DNA of 64,000 nt from assembly GCF_000208745.1 (NCBI RefSeq), contig NC_030856.1:7867165-7931164 (forward strand). The letters are read 5' to 3'. Under the pieces are notes generated by a model. It was given only the letters and a program-made list of their open reading frames with translations. It did no database searches and was not told where the DNA came from. The DNA is from Theobroma cacao (lineage: Eukaryota; Streptophyta; Magnoliopsida; Malvales; Malvaceae). A program made the translations under genes and the position numbers. Below, piece after piece: positions 34,429-46,771 of the stretch; the stretch's first letter is position 1, and each line of letters starts with the position of its first letter.

Positions 34429-37400
34429 ATGGCTGCTGCAAGTGGGACACTAAGAGAATTGGCTTCTGACTTTGTAAAATTGGATCGGTTTGATGGTTGC
34501 AACTTTCTAAGATGGCAAAAGAAGATGCATTTCCTACTATCAACCTTGAAAGTTGTCCATGTTTTGACCACACCTAGACCAGAAAAAGAAGAAAATGAGT
34601 CTGTTGCTGCAACGAGAGAAGGGCAAAAATGGGAAAATGCCGATTATATGTGCAAAGGTCACATCTTGAATGGTTTGGTTGATGGCTTATTTGACACATA
34701 CCAGAATGAGGCTACTGCAAAAGAATTATGGGACAAAATGGAAGCCAGGTACATGACAGAAGATGCAACAAGTAAGAAATTTCTAGTTAGTCGCTTTATT
34801 AATTATCAAATGGTTGATGGGCGTTTTGTTATAGAATAACTACGAGAAATTGAAAGAATGCTTAATCAGTTTAAACAATATAAAATGAAAATGGATGAAA
34901 CTATAATTGTATCCTCCATTATAGACAAATTTCCTCCATCATGGAAAGACTTTAAAAGAAGTCTAAAACACAAAAAGGAAGAAATAACTCTTGAGGCTTT
35001 GGCAAATCATCTTCGAATTGAAGAGGAATACAGGAAACAAGAACAAGTTGTTGTTTCTGGTGAAGCCAAAGTACATGTTGTAGAGGAAGGACAGACCACT
35101 AAACCTGCCAAAAAGAAGTTCAAGCAGATTGCTAATGGTCCAAAATTCAAAAGACAAATAAAAGCACATGTTTCTATTGTGAAAAATCGGGACATTTCAA
35201 GAATGAATGTCAATTATTGAAGAAGAAAAATAATTCTTCAAAAAGAATAGCTTTTGAAAATTTTATAGCTATGATTTCTGAAATCAATGTGCTTGAAGAA
35301 AATGATGCCTGGTGGGTTGATTATGGAGCAACAAAACATGTGTGCAATGATAAGAGTCTTTTCAAGAATTTCGTACCAAGTGAGTGTGAAAATTTCCTAT
35401 ACATGGGAAATTCTTCTACAGCAATAATTAAAGGCAAAGGGACTGTTGAACTTCAATTCACTTCTGGAAAAACTTAACTTTGAAAGATGTATTCTATGTT
35501 CCAGAAGTTAGGAAAAATTTAGTGTCTGGAAGTCTATTAAATAAGTTTGGTTTCAAGCTTGTATTTGAGGCAGATAAATTCATTCTGTCCAAAGGGGGAA
35601 TTTTTGTCGGGAAAGGTTACATGTGTGATGGAATGTTCAAACTAAATATTGTCAATAATAAGATAGATGTTTCTGCTTATATGGTTGAATCTTCTTATTT
35701 ATGGTATTATAGATTAGGACATTTAAATTATAGAAGATTGGATGACATGTATAAAATGGACTTAATTCCAAAATTCAATCCAAATATTGATAAATGTAAT
35801 ACATGCATGCTAACAAAAATAACTAGAAATCCTTTCCTAAAGTTAAAAGAAATACCAAATTACTTGAATTAATACATGGTGATGTGTGTGATATGCATAG
35901 TACACCTACATTAGCTGGAAAGAAATATTTTGTCACATTCATTGATGATTTCTCTAGATATTGCTATGTATATTTGTTGCATTCTAAAGATGAAGTACTT
36001 GATAAATTTAAGGTTTATAAATTAGAAGTTGAATTACAATGTGAATCTTTTATCAAGTGTTTAAGATCGAATAGAGGTGGAGAATATTATAGTCCAAGTT
36101 ATTTTGCCTCCATTGGAATAATCCATCATATTTCAGCACCTTACACACCACAACATAATGGTGTAGCAGAAAGGAAGAATAGGGTCTTGGCTGAAATGGT
36201 AAATGCTATGTTATCATATTCAGGACTTGGAAAAGGTTTTTGCGGAGAAGCTTTGTTAACAGCTTGTCATATATTAAATAGAGTTCTTATAAAAGAAACT
36301 AAAATGACCCCATATGAGCAATGGAAGAAAAGGAAACCAAACCTTAATTATATGAAGGTTTGGGGATGTAGAGCTGTAGTTAAAATTTCGAAACCCAAAA
36401 GAAAGAAATTGGGTGAAAGAGGAATAGAATGCATATTCATAGGATATGCGTAACATAGTAAAGCATACAGGTTCATGGTAATTGAACCAAATGATTCAAT
36501 TCCTGTCAATACTGTTATTGAATCAAGAGATGCAATATTTGATGAAAATAGATTCAAATCTGTTTTAAGACAACTACAACCACTACAATCAATTCAGTCA
36601 AATGTCATTCCATTGGAACAAAGTGAAGATAATGATGAATCTAGACCAAAAATAAGGAAAAGCAAAAGGGTTAGAAAGGTAAAAGATTTTGGTCCAGACT
36701 TTTATATGTTCCTTGTAAAAGGAATAGGGAAAAATATTGACAATAAGATTCCTTATTGTTTTAATTTACAATCAGACCCTGTTACATATGATAAGGCAAT
36801 GAAGTCTCAAGATTTTGCATTTTGGAAGAAAGCAATCAATGATGAGATGGACTCAATAATGGGAAATAATACTTGGATTTTGGTTTATCTTCCATCAGGT
36901 TCCAAACCAATAGGTTGTAAATAGATTTTCAAAAAGAAAATCAAAGTAGATGGAACCATAGACAAATTCAAAGCAAGATTAGTAGCCAAAGGATTTACGC
37001 AAAAGCAAGGGATTGACTACTTTGATACTTATGCTCCAGTAGCAAGAATTGCTACAATTAGACTTTTAATCTCCCTTGCATCAATTAATAAGTTGGTAAT
37101 TCACCAAATGGATGTCAAAATAGCATTTTTAAATGGTGAATTAGAAGAGGAAGTCTACATGGAACAACCAGAAGGGTTTGTTGTTTCAGGATAAGAGCAT
37201 AAAGTTTGTAAACTTGTCAAATCATTGTATGGGCTTAAACAAGCACCCAAACAATGGCATAAAAAAATTGATGAAATTGTTTTAGCTAATGGCTACAACA
37301 TAAATGAATCTGACAAGTGCATATATAGCAAATTTCAAAATGGTAAAGGTGTTATAATTTGCTTATATGTGGATGATATGTTAATTTTTGGTACGGATTT

Positions 37401-38316
37401 AGAACAAGTCGAGGAAACAAAGAAGTTTTTGTCAAAAAACTTTGCAATGAAATATATGGGTGTAGTAGATGTCATTTTAGGAATTAAAATATTTCGAGAT
37501 GAAAATAACATAACTTTATCTCAATCGCACTACATTGAAAAAGTGCTTGAAAAGTTTAATCTTACTAATTGTATACCAGCATCTACACTCATGGATCCTC
37601 AAATTAAATTAATACCTAATGCCGGTATGGCTATTGATCAATTATAATATGCAAGAGTAATTGGTTGCTTGATGTATGCAATGACATGTACAAGGCCAGA
37701 TATAGCATTTGCTGTTGGAAAGTTAAGTAGATATACAAGTAATCCAGGTACTTTGCATTGGCAAGCCATAAATCGAGTACTAAGATATTTAAAGAAAATA
37801 ATTAATTATGGACTTTGCTATAATGGATATCCATCAGTACTAGAAGGATATTCAGATGCTAGTTGGATTACAAGTTTAGAAGATCATGCTTCCACAAGCG
37901 GATGGATCTTCATGCTTGGTAGGGGTGCCATTTCTTGGGGGTCCAAGAAACAAACATGTATAACTGATTCTACCATGGCAGCTGAATTTATTGCATTGGC
38001 TGCTGCCACCAAAGAAGTTGAATGGCTAAGAAATTTACTCTATGGTGTGCCTTTATGGCCTAAACCAATTTCTCCAATTTCTATCCGTTGTGATAGTGAA
38101 GCAACTCTAGCAAAAACATATAGCCAAGTGTATAATGGAAAGTCTAGACATATTGGATTAAGACATAGCTATGTTCGACAGTTAATTTTTGATGGAGTGA
38201 TCACTATAACTTTTGTGAGATCTAGTGAAAACTTGGCAGATCCTTTAACAAAAAATCTTGCTAGAGATTCTGTAAATAAGACCTCAAAAGGGATGGGACT
38301 CAAGCTCATAAATTGA
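34429..38316 (+). pseudogene. copia D gag-pol polyprotein, interrupted
   Basis: Gag (34429-35100: KLDRFDGCNFLRWQKKM, LWDKMEARY), a CCHC zinc knuckle (35168-35209, shifted frame), protease (35217-35470), pre-integrase and integrase (35480-36453), RT (36790-37650) and RNase H (37660-38316). Nonsense codons lie at 34837, 36451, 36922, 37192 and 37645. Frameshifts lie near 35160, 35470 and 35865. From 35884 to 38316 one frame holds apart from four stops. Catalytic residues are mixed: the protease motif reads DYGA rather than D(S/T)GA, and an integrase Asp is Asn (RSNRGGEY). In contrast the RT LYVDD, integrase Glu (AERKNR) and RNase H YSDASW / CDSEA are kept. It cannot transpose autonomously. Confidence 0.95.
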
Positions 38317-38867
38317 AAGTCACCAATGGTGGAAACTCGACTCAACGCTTGGTATAACATCAAGTCTTGAGTTCAATGAGATAAAGTACATCATTTGTAT
38401 GTGGCTGCTAGCACTATAATATAATATATTTTATCTTAAGTGAAGTGCTAGGTACCCGTAATGATAAGGAAATGATGATTTATATATCTTAATAGACCCA
38501 TAACATAATTTGTTAGAATGCTTTAGTTACGGGGGCATTCATGGGATCTACCTATGTGAGTGTGAAGTGTGGTCGCTTCTAGGAGTTCAAGAGCTTGGCT
38601 CTAACAGCACTCATGAAAAGAAGATATAGACGCATGGCCATAAAGGCATCGTGAGATACTGTGCATTCATTGGTATTGAAATCGTTGTGTGAGATGTATT
38701 CGGTTAACCAAATGGAATAGCTGGTTCAAAGCATAGTCTACCATGCAATTTCGATTAACTTTAATATGTTTTTACTAAGTGAAGGTTCAATCGGAAGACA
38801 CCTTCATTTATGCAATTGATTTCTAAGATTATCAAAAATTTGAATTAATTTGAAAATGGTGGGGGAT

Positions 38868-39433
38868 TGTTGGATATTTTCAAATATATATATATATATA
38901 TGATTTCATATCTTAATAAAAGGAAAAATTGTGACTGTTGGAAATTAAATTAAAAAAAGGGTTGTGTCTGTTGGAAATAAATAAATAAAATTTTAAAAAA
39001 TAAATAAGAAAAAGAGTTACGTCTATTGGAAAAGATCAACAGGAAGCAACTCTTTCAAACAGACACAAACAGTGTCTATTGGGAATAGGCATTTATGCTT
39101 ATAAAAGAGACTCTCTTTATCCAACAGAACGTACATTAGAAAAACAAAAACTTTCCTTCCTTTCTCAAATTTCTCAAGTTTTCTTCTATACTATTTTCTT
39201 GCAGAAAAATATTATAGAAGTTTGATAATCTTGTTATATTCCGGTGAGTGCTCAGTGGATTGATTTCGTCAGTGCAAAACGCCGTCAATCATTGGCCTTC
39301 ATTGTATCTTCAAGGTTTATATGCCGGAAACTCTTTTGCACACTACAAGTGGAGGCGAATAAAACTTTAAGGACAGTGGCATTGATACACGCCTTGAAGC
39401 CAATTTCTAAGTTTTCAGTTTGGTGTTCTAACA
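38868..39433 (+). mobile_element. 3' LTR of copia D
   Basis: 566 bp, TGTTGGATATTTTC to GGTGTTCTAACA, the partner of 33831-34400. It is directly preceded by the purine tract and followed by the GTTTG target duplicate. Confidence 0.95.
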
Positions 39434-40529
39434 GTTTGCAGTCATCTTTCTAACGATGGAACAAGAAAATGGAGGTTTGTCTCATCAGAATATGGGGCAG
39501 AAGAAGACTTGACTCTAGCGACTAATGTCATATGAGTTTTAACCACCGAAGTCCAAGTATACATTTTACAAGTATTTGATTTAAACACAAAGATTTGTCA
39601 TATATATAAGTAATTACAGTGCATTTAGATACAAAATAAATAATATTTTTAAAAATTGTAAATAAAAATATATAATTTTAATAGATGATAAAATGCATGC
39701 TTCTTCTTTTATATAGACTAATTATATATGTTACAATTAAAAGAAGCACATACTTGAAAAGGGTTTTATCATGACTTTGGTCTAATGGGGAGCTGAGTTG
39801 GAGAAGACGAAGATCGCAAGTGCTTGCTTTAGGCATGAAAGGGTTGCTTAATGTTTAAGAGGCATGAGGGATTCTACTATGACTTTGATTTGGGTTTCAA
39901 TGGAGTTTAAAGAAGGCTTATTTAGAAAGGAATTGTGCTTTTTCCATATGTTTTTCTAACTTGTGGCTGCCAACAAGCGTGATGGATAGGTTGGTTTTTG
40001 ATTTTGTCTAAAAATTTCCAATATCTTGGAAACAGGTTTATGGTTATTTTTGGCAGAAATGTATTGAAACTTTTTGTAACCTGTAAAACAAGTGTTCCAA
40101 GTAGAAGGTGCTATTGTTCTTTTGGTGTTTTGATATTTGTTTTCAGGTATAGGCGGTTTTTGTCAATTCGATGGTTTTTTTCTCTTAAACAAAGTTCATT
40201 GTATTAATTAAATGACTAAAAGAAATTTCACAGTTCAAGTAATTGAATTGATATAAAATTATTCACCTGAAAGTACCTAATGACAAGCCATCTAGAGAAT
40301 ATTTACATAAAGAACATTAAATCTGAGAGACACAAGCCAATGATCATTCCACTGCAACCAAATTAACTTTTTTTTTTTTCAAAACGAATCACACAATCAC
40401 TTTGATAATTAGGTTAGAACTAAATGCATTATCATATTACAGATATTGCCATATCAACTATAAATTTTTTGTAAAGGTGGTCAAAATAAACATTTACCTT
40501 TCTAGGTTGAGGAAAGCTAGCTAGCATAG
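39434..40529. other. Continuation of array unit 2; no protease coding sequence left
   Basis: Near 39610-39740 the text (TTTAGATACAAAATAAATAATATTTTT ... TATATAGACTAATTATAT) resembles 53025-53145, supporting that both follow duplicated promoter relics. No protease domain is found, so the gene body was deleted. The rest is unremarkable AT-rich DNA. Confidence 0.45.
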
Positions 40530-40701
40530 TTACTATAAATTTACATGTACGCTCTTTTATTTTATTTTCCCTAAAAGATAAGTTGTTCTATTGGGTAAAA
40601 GAAAACTACTTTTGAAGAAGTCATATTGATTTTAAACATTGATTTATAAAGTATTAAAAATTAGTATTCAATTAATAACTTGAAATTTGATATACATGAC
40701 T
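40530..40701. repeat. Array flank repeat, copy 2 (copia insertion site)
   Basis: Homologous to 27205-27374 and 57326-57440 (TTTACATGTACGC, CTTTTGAAGAAGTCATATTG, AAACATTGATTTATAAAGTATTAAAA, ATACATGACT). The last five bases, TGACT (40697-40701), are repeated exactly at 51365-51369 on the far side of copia C. Confidence 0.9.
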
Positions 40702-40783
40702 TGTTAGAACAATGATGTGTTGGAATTCAAAGAGAATCGATAAAATCGACTTCAAAACGTGTTATAATGGTCACTATCTTTAA

Positions 40784-43425
40784 GGGTATGTTCGGTTTGC
40801 AGGAAGGAATAGAATGAAAATGGAATAGCATTTCATGAGAATAAAATAAGGAAAAAATAGCTATAATGTAAATTGGTTCATGAGAATGGAACATGATAAG
40901 AATTATTATTATTACTTATTCCATTGTTTGGTTGACAATAATAATTTTAGGAATAGCTAAAAAATAAGTGATAAATGACAAAAATACCCTTTAATAAAAT
41001 TTAAGATTTTTAAGTAAAAAAAACCCAAATAATAGATGATGAGACAAAAATTATCTTTATCATAAACAAGTAATATTTTTACCAAAATACAAAAATAATT
41101 TAATAATAATTTTTAATAATACATGCTTTAATTTTATTTTGTTTAATAATACCTTTTGCACTAATTTCTTTATGATCTAAATAAATGGAATTAAGAACTT
41201 GTACTTCTATTGTATTCAATTGAGCCATAAGTTTTTATTTGGTTGTAATTACTAAAAGAAATTAAACTTCTATTTTTTTCTCAGCAGTAAACTTCTATTA
41301 TATTTGTAAGACAATTATTACCACATTTAAATTTAATGAGATGCTACCTATATGAGCAATTGAAATAAAGCAAACAAAATGCTAGCACATGATGGAAATA
41401 TTAATTCCAATTAAAAGAAGAAAAGGCAAAGGAAAGTGAATAAGGAATAAAAAATGAATTGGAAAAAAACTATGAAAAGAAGAAGGCAATAACAGAACCA
41501 ATGAGGCAAATATCTCATCTTTGAAGCTCAGTGCCCCTCTCTCCATCTTCTTCTCCACCACCACTTGCTTCTTTCTTCACCAGCCACAATCATCCTTTCT
41601 TCACTACTAACCTAGCCATGGCATGCCCTTTGGCCCAAAGATAAATACAAAAAACCTCATTCTTACTTTGCAGCATAAGAAAACCCACCATAAACTAGTA
41701 GAGAGAGACAACATTCTTGAGCCAATGCAGTACTAGTAGAGAGAGGTGCGATAATATGTTAGTGCAATAAGCTTAATGTGTAAATATAATTCCAAGATGG
41801 AGTGATTTGGAATGTTTTTGAAATTTTGAAGATTTCTTTTCAATTTTGAGAAAATAGAGTTCTTTTAATCAAAATTCCCAATTTGAAAATGAGCAAGATA
41901 ATTGACTTCTTGAAATATAAGAAAGTTTGAAAATGCAAATGAAATTAAAGAAGTAAGAAAAAAGAAAAATCAACACAATAATTTTTATAGAGGTTCGGCC
42001 TCTTTGCCTACGTCTTCTTCCTTAGATTCACTATGTAGCTTACAATCCACCATTGAATTAGAATTCAATACAATGCCTTTGTGGATCAAGCATAACCTTT
42101 CAATACAATACCTTTTTATGATAGAAGCACAATTGCTCTACCTTTTATCTTGGTTAAGGTATAACCACTCAAATGAATACAATGAGAGGAATGTAAGTGT
42201 AGTCAGAGTGCCTTTAAATAGGCTGAATAACAAATTAAGTACAGTGTTTGGTGAGAAAAAGAACAAGCAATGAAGGCTTAATAAATGCTACAATAAAAGA
42301 CTTTAAAGCTAAAAGAAGAGTACAAGAGTATTGGAATATTTTTGTTGAATTTTTCTCTTTTGAGTTGTATTTCAAAGTCCTCCAACCTTCACAAATGTTG
42401 TGAGAGCTGGTATTTATAGTTGCTAAAGCTTCAAAGGTAGTTGGGAGTGCATTAAATGTAAAAATAGTCATTTTTCTCTTCATTCAAGGCTTCAATGGTC
42501 ATATTGTATTGATACACATGTGAATGTATCGATGCATTACCTCTTTTATTTTTGAATTCTTGCTATAATGTATCGATACATTACCTCTTTTATTTTTGAA
42601 TTCATGCTATAATGTATTGATACATTTTGCCATGCCTCGATATTTTTAAACTTCTTTGCAAGGGTTTGGACATTCTGTTGAAAATGTATCAGTACATTTG
42701 CTAATGTATCGATACTTTTGAGGCAATAAGCATTTTGTTGAAAATATATAGATGTATTTGATAAATGTATCGATACTTTTGAGCCAGTAAACATTTTGTT
42801 ACGTTTTTATCGATACATTTTGAGAATGTATCAATAGATTGAGTTTACTTTTCAAATTTTGACTTTTCTTAAGAACGTGTATTGGTAGATTTCAATATCT
42901 ATCGATACTTGACCATATGTTTCGATACATGAAGAACATGTATCAATAGATTTGGACTAAAATGCATTTTTCAGAGTCATTTTTCATTGTTTTTCTTCTC
43001 AAACTCATTTAAGAGTATTAAGGAATGTCTAGACTTGATATTCCAATACTTAAATGAATTTTGGTAATTTTCTTTTGTCATTTCAAAACACGGGATCAAT
43101 TTGAAAGCTATAGAGCTAACACAATGGATGGTTGGTTTAGAGAAAGAAAGAGTCCCAAAGAGAGAGAAATAAAAATGGTTTAAATACCTAGGATTAATTG
43201 GGTATTTATATGAAAGAGTAGTTTTTTGTATTGTTAAAAGACATTTGGTCCAATCAATTTATAATTCTATTCCCACCCTTTTGGAATAGCCAATATCAAC
43301 GAAGGGCTCGGTGTTGGTTGTTCAGGGTCTTCTTGGAATCACTATTCCATCCAACCAAATGTAGTCTTTGGTTAGTAATTGAAATAGGAGAATGGCTATT
43401 CCATTCCCCCTAACCAAGCATGCTG
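40784..43425. mobile_element. PIF/Harbinger-like element, non-autonomous, in the 3' LTR of copia C
   Basis: 2.64 kb from GGGTATGTTCGGTTT to AACCAAGCATGCTG. Inverted ends agree at GnATGnTnGGTT followed by a GGAATnGAATAG block. TAA is duplicated on both sides (40781-40783 and 43426-43428), the expected three-base target of this superfamily. The uninterrupted LTR in the other copies confirms the junction. No transposase or Myb-like ORF is visible. The interior holds other repeat material, including the palindrome array at 42490-42960. Confidence 0.75.
41930..43100 (-). repeat. Non-coding LTR-like repeat (copy 2) with ATGTATCGATACAT array
   Basis: From 42490 to 42960 the word TGTATCGATACAT and variants (TGTATCAGTACAT, TGTATCAATAGAT) recur about a dozen times. 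One 62-bp unit is in exact tandem (42537-42600, with the following copy). On the minus strand a TATAAATA box follows at about 42413-42420, so the array would lie upstream of a promoter. The 41975-42090 part resembles 1935-2030 of copy 1. Probably nested in the PIF-like element; its own ends are not resolved. Confidence 0.5.
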
Positions 43426-43428
43426 TAA

Positions 43429-44602
43429 GACTTATTTTGCTCTCATCACTTGTTATGCAAAAAGAAATGTGCGAATAGCCTCAAGGACACAATGAAGTCA
43501 ACGTCTAACCTTGCTTTGCACTTACAAAATTAAACCATTAAACATGATTATAGGGTTGCAGAGTTATTATGGCCTTACAACCTCCTTTTCCCAGCTAATA
43601 GAATATAAAGAATTTGAATATCTTAGTAAGCAAATAGGAACTTAAAATGCTTATATATATATATATATATATATGCATGCATTTTTTTAAAATTTTTTTA
43701 TTTATTTCATGCTTCAAACTGGTTGCTAGCAACTCTTTATATAGACTTAAAAGTGTTTCTTTATTAAAGACACAACCTTTCATTGAAGTGCCTCTTTGTC
43801 TTTGGGCACAGCTTTTAATATTATAAGACATAACCTTTGGATTATAGGTGTTTTTCTAATAGTAATATTATTAAGTGATTATGGACATAACTTTCATTTT
43901 GGAAATGCACCTAAAATCCCTTATCATTTTCAAAATTTTCAAATACCAACAACTTTGGAATTGTATGCATTAATGAAGTTATCAATAAGATTTGAACCTT
44001 GACTTGGTGAAATGTGTTATTGCTAGTCTGAATTATATGATTGATTAAGCATTGAACCACTGATTCTTCATTTACTAGTTGGGACACAAATCACACACGA
44101 AATTCTTACTCAATTTGTGTCTAGTTTTGCTAACACATTTATGGCCTTGTGTTATGCATCTTTTCATGGGTCTTTTTAGAGACAAACCTTTAACCCCTAG
44201 AAGCAGCAGCACTTCTCACTCACATTAATAGCACCTATCAAAAGTACCCTGGTAATTATGGCACTTCAACAAAGATATGTTATAGGTCTATTAAGAACTT
44301 ATGTTCAACCTCACCTTTATACATTATAGGTACCAAGCACTTACACCTTGGGATGGTAAATATAAATCAGTGCCTGTAGTCATCCATGTGATGTCCTATG
44401 ACTCATTGAACTCAAGACTTGTAGGAAACCACAAGTGTTGAGTTGAGCTCCACTATTAGTGATTTTATTTTATAGGCTTGAGACATATCCCTTTTAAGTT
44501 CTTTGATACCAAGTCTTTCGTAAGTTTTTTGGTAAATATATCCGTTAAATTTTGACTAGATCTCATATAACTTATAATATTATACCACCATTAATACTTT
44601 GT
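43429..44602 (-). mobile_element. copia C, 3' LTR body and non-coding 3' tail
   Basis: 43429-43916 is the LTR remainder, matching 27450-27916 and 50900-51364. 43917-44602 matches 27917-28600 in copia B (for example CACTTACACCTTGGGATGGTAAATATAAAT), the region between RNase H and the purine tract. No coding sequence. Confidence 0.85.
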
Positions 44603-46518
44603 TGTAATACCCCTCAAAAATATTCTACTTAATTAATTATGTTATAAAAAAATTTAGTATTTATTAAGTTATAGTCTATATAAAAATAAATAAAAAAATA
44701 TTAGTCTAATATTTTATAATTATAGTTATGACCTGGGGGTTTTTTTAATAAAGAGAGAAAAAAAAGAAAGGAATTTTTAACAAATAGAGTAGTTTTATTT
44801 TAGTGGTATTAGAGCCAGGTTAGGTATAATTATGTAGTCAACTATTTGACACTTATGCGAGATCTGAGAGATATGCAAAAAAAAAAAGAAGATAAGATTG
44901 GGACTTTTTTCTCAATTTATGTTTTATATACTTTTATGATTGCTTTATGTTAGTGTTTGATAGAAAGAAAAAAAAAACTTATGGATGTGATGTATTATAA
45001 TGGCATGATCTTTGTGATAGTGTAATGATGGTCAAATTGTTGAAAAGTATTCTAATAGGCAATTAAAAGAAAGCTAAATCAGTAAGTCATATTTTTGGGG
45101 TTAATTGAAGGATTATTACTGTTGTGATGTAGATTTGAGATGGTATGTATTTATTAGTACTTGATAAGAATTGGAAATACATTTTCAGGAGACTTTTGAA
45201 CATGTGAAGTTCTTGGGGTAAGATCAATATTATGAAAGTATATTTTGCTATTTTTGAGGTTACATTGAATGAAATATTAGAGTTCGTAGTGGAAGCATGA
45301 TTTGGTTTAAGATAAGGATTGTTAGTAACTTAGCAAGTGATAGAACTATATACCAAATGGAGATTGATTGATTTATGTATTCATGGTGTATGATTATTGA
45401 TTTAGATAATAAAGATAATTGGAGAACGTAGTTGAGTTGTGAAAAGTATGGCGTTTTTTGTTGTGTTGATCTTATTAGTAAGGAAGATTGATTGAATAAA
45501 GTGGAATTGCATTAAAGTTATGTTGTCAAGACAAGATGGAGATTTTTGAATTTGCATATTTGGAGTTTATGGAGTTCTAAGAAGTTTTGTACTGTCAAAA
45601 TTGCATGTTGCTGTGAGCAAGAATTGAGATTTCAAGTTTTGGGATGTCTAATTAGTTAGCTGTATAAGATTTGGATTTATAATTATGTTGAATTAGTTAC
45701 AAGTAGATATGTGATTTTTATGGGATATTGTTAGGTCACAAAGATGAACTCTTTTAGAGAAAGATTGTATGTGACATATGATCAAGAGTTGGACAAGAAT
45801 TTTGAAGTTTAAGGAATTAAGAGTTTGAGGACCAAATTCTTTCAAGTGGGGGAGTATGTAATACCCTTAAAAAAATATTCTACTTAATTATGTTATAAAA
45901 AATTAGTATTTACTAAGTTATAGTCTATATAACAATAAATAAATAAAATATTAGTCTAATATTTTAGAATTGTAGTTATGGCCTTAGAGTTTATTAATAA
46001 AGAGAGAAAAAAAGAAGGGACCTTTTAGCAAACATAGTAGTTTTATTTTAGTGGTATGAAAGCTCAACTTAATGATATATGGATTTTGGAGTCTTTAGTT
46101 AAATTGATACTTAGATAAGAAGTTCAATTGATGCTTAGAAAATGACTTTGGAAATTTGTGGTGAGGAAAAGGTTGGTTAATTCGATGAAGAGTAATGCCT
46201 TGTTTATAAGTTGAAGTGATTTTGGTGTGAACTTTGATAAGATAGACCTTTTAAGCTCAAGGTTAGGGAAAAGAATGATTTTAATCTTTGGAGACACTAT
46301 GGAATTGAATTTTGATTTTTGATCTATTGAGATTTTTGAAGTATTTTGACGGATGTTAAGTGAATCTTTGATCGAGATCTAAAGTATAAACTTTGAAGAG
46401 ACTTTGGAGATAGTATATTTGGATTAGTGTGATATTGTTGTCTTACATACTTATGGGATTTATCTCATGAGTATGTGGCATTTGTTATGTCCTAAAACCT
46501 TAGGTTTGGGGCATGACA
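44603..46518 (+). mobile_element. Small gypsy-type LTR element, non-coding, nested in copia C
   Basis: It starts TGTAATACCCCTC and ends GGGGCATGACA, flanked by TTTGT (44598-44602) and GTTGT (46519-46523), a one-mismatch duplication that restores the copia sequence when removed. A second TGTAATACCC at 45857 follows the purine tract AAGTGGGGGAG (45844-45854), itself preceded by GAGGACCAAATTC. That is the usual gypsy pol end-PPT-LTR junction. The 5' repeat agrees with the 3' repeat for only about 215 bp, so the 5' LTR seems truncated. TGGTATTAGAGCCA at 44804-44817 looks like a tRNA-Met primer site. No protein domain is seen in the 1 kb interior. Confidence 0.8.
45857..46518 (+). mobile_element. 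3' LTR of the nested gypsy-type element
   Basis: 662 bp, TGTAATACCC to GGCATGACA. Its last 140 bp match the end of the solo-LTR-like repeat at 10884-13100, placing both in one LTR superfamily. Confidence 0.7.
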
Positions 46519-46523
46519 GTTGT

Positions 46524-46771
46524 CTTACAATTCTGAGTTGAAGTCCAATGTATCTATTCTTTCAATTATACACTTGACTATATGCTTTTGAAACTATAGC
46601 TTCAATGTCATAATGTATTAAAATTGGTTGCATTGGTTTTAGTCACAATGGAAATTCATACAGTAAATCTCTTAACCATTCCACTTCTTTAGTGATAGAT
46701 GATAAGGTTATAAACTCTGTTACCATGGTAGAATCTGCTTCACATGATTGTTTCTTAGAACCGTAAGAAAC
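46524..46771 (-). pseudogene. copia C RNase H fragment
   Basis: A minus-strand frame reading VSYGSKKQSCEADSTMVTEF then KEVEWLRDLLYE, the conserved copia RNase H block (compare [19 protein letters not shown] in copia D). The first codons come from the neighbouring solo LTR, which cuts the domain at 46771/46772. Confidence 0.9.

Larger units (their letters stand above)
33831..39433 (+). mobile_element. copia retrotransposon D, full length, two LTRs, inactive
   Basis: A complete 5.6 kb element: 5' LTR, coding region 34429-38316, about 540 bp of non-coding tail, a purine tract (AAAATGGTGGGGGAT, 38853-38867) and 3' LTR. The bases right after the 5' LTR (ATCTTAAGGTTTT) are not the usual initiator-tRNA-Met site, yet nearly the same word occupies that place in copia C. 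It serves as the family reference here: copia B and copia C on the opposite strand are older, more decayed relatives. Confidence 0.95.

Noticed and set aside
43595..44002. Frames in the copia C LTR
   Set aside because: The equivalent LTR positions in the other copies do not keep them open, and isoleucine-tyrosine runs come from an AT repeat.
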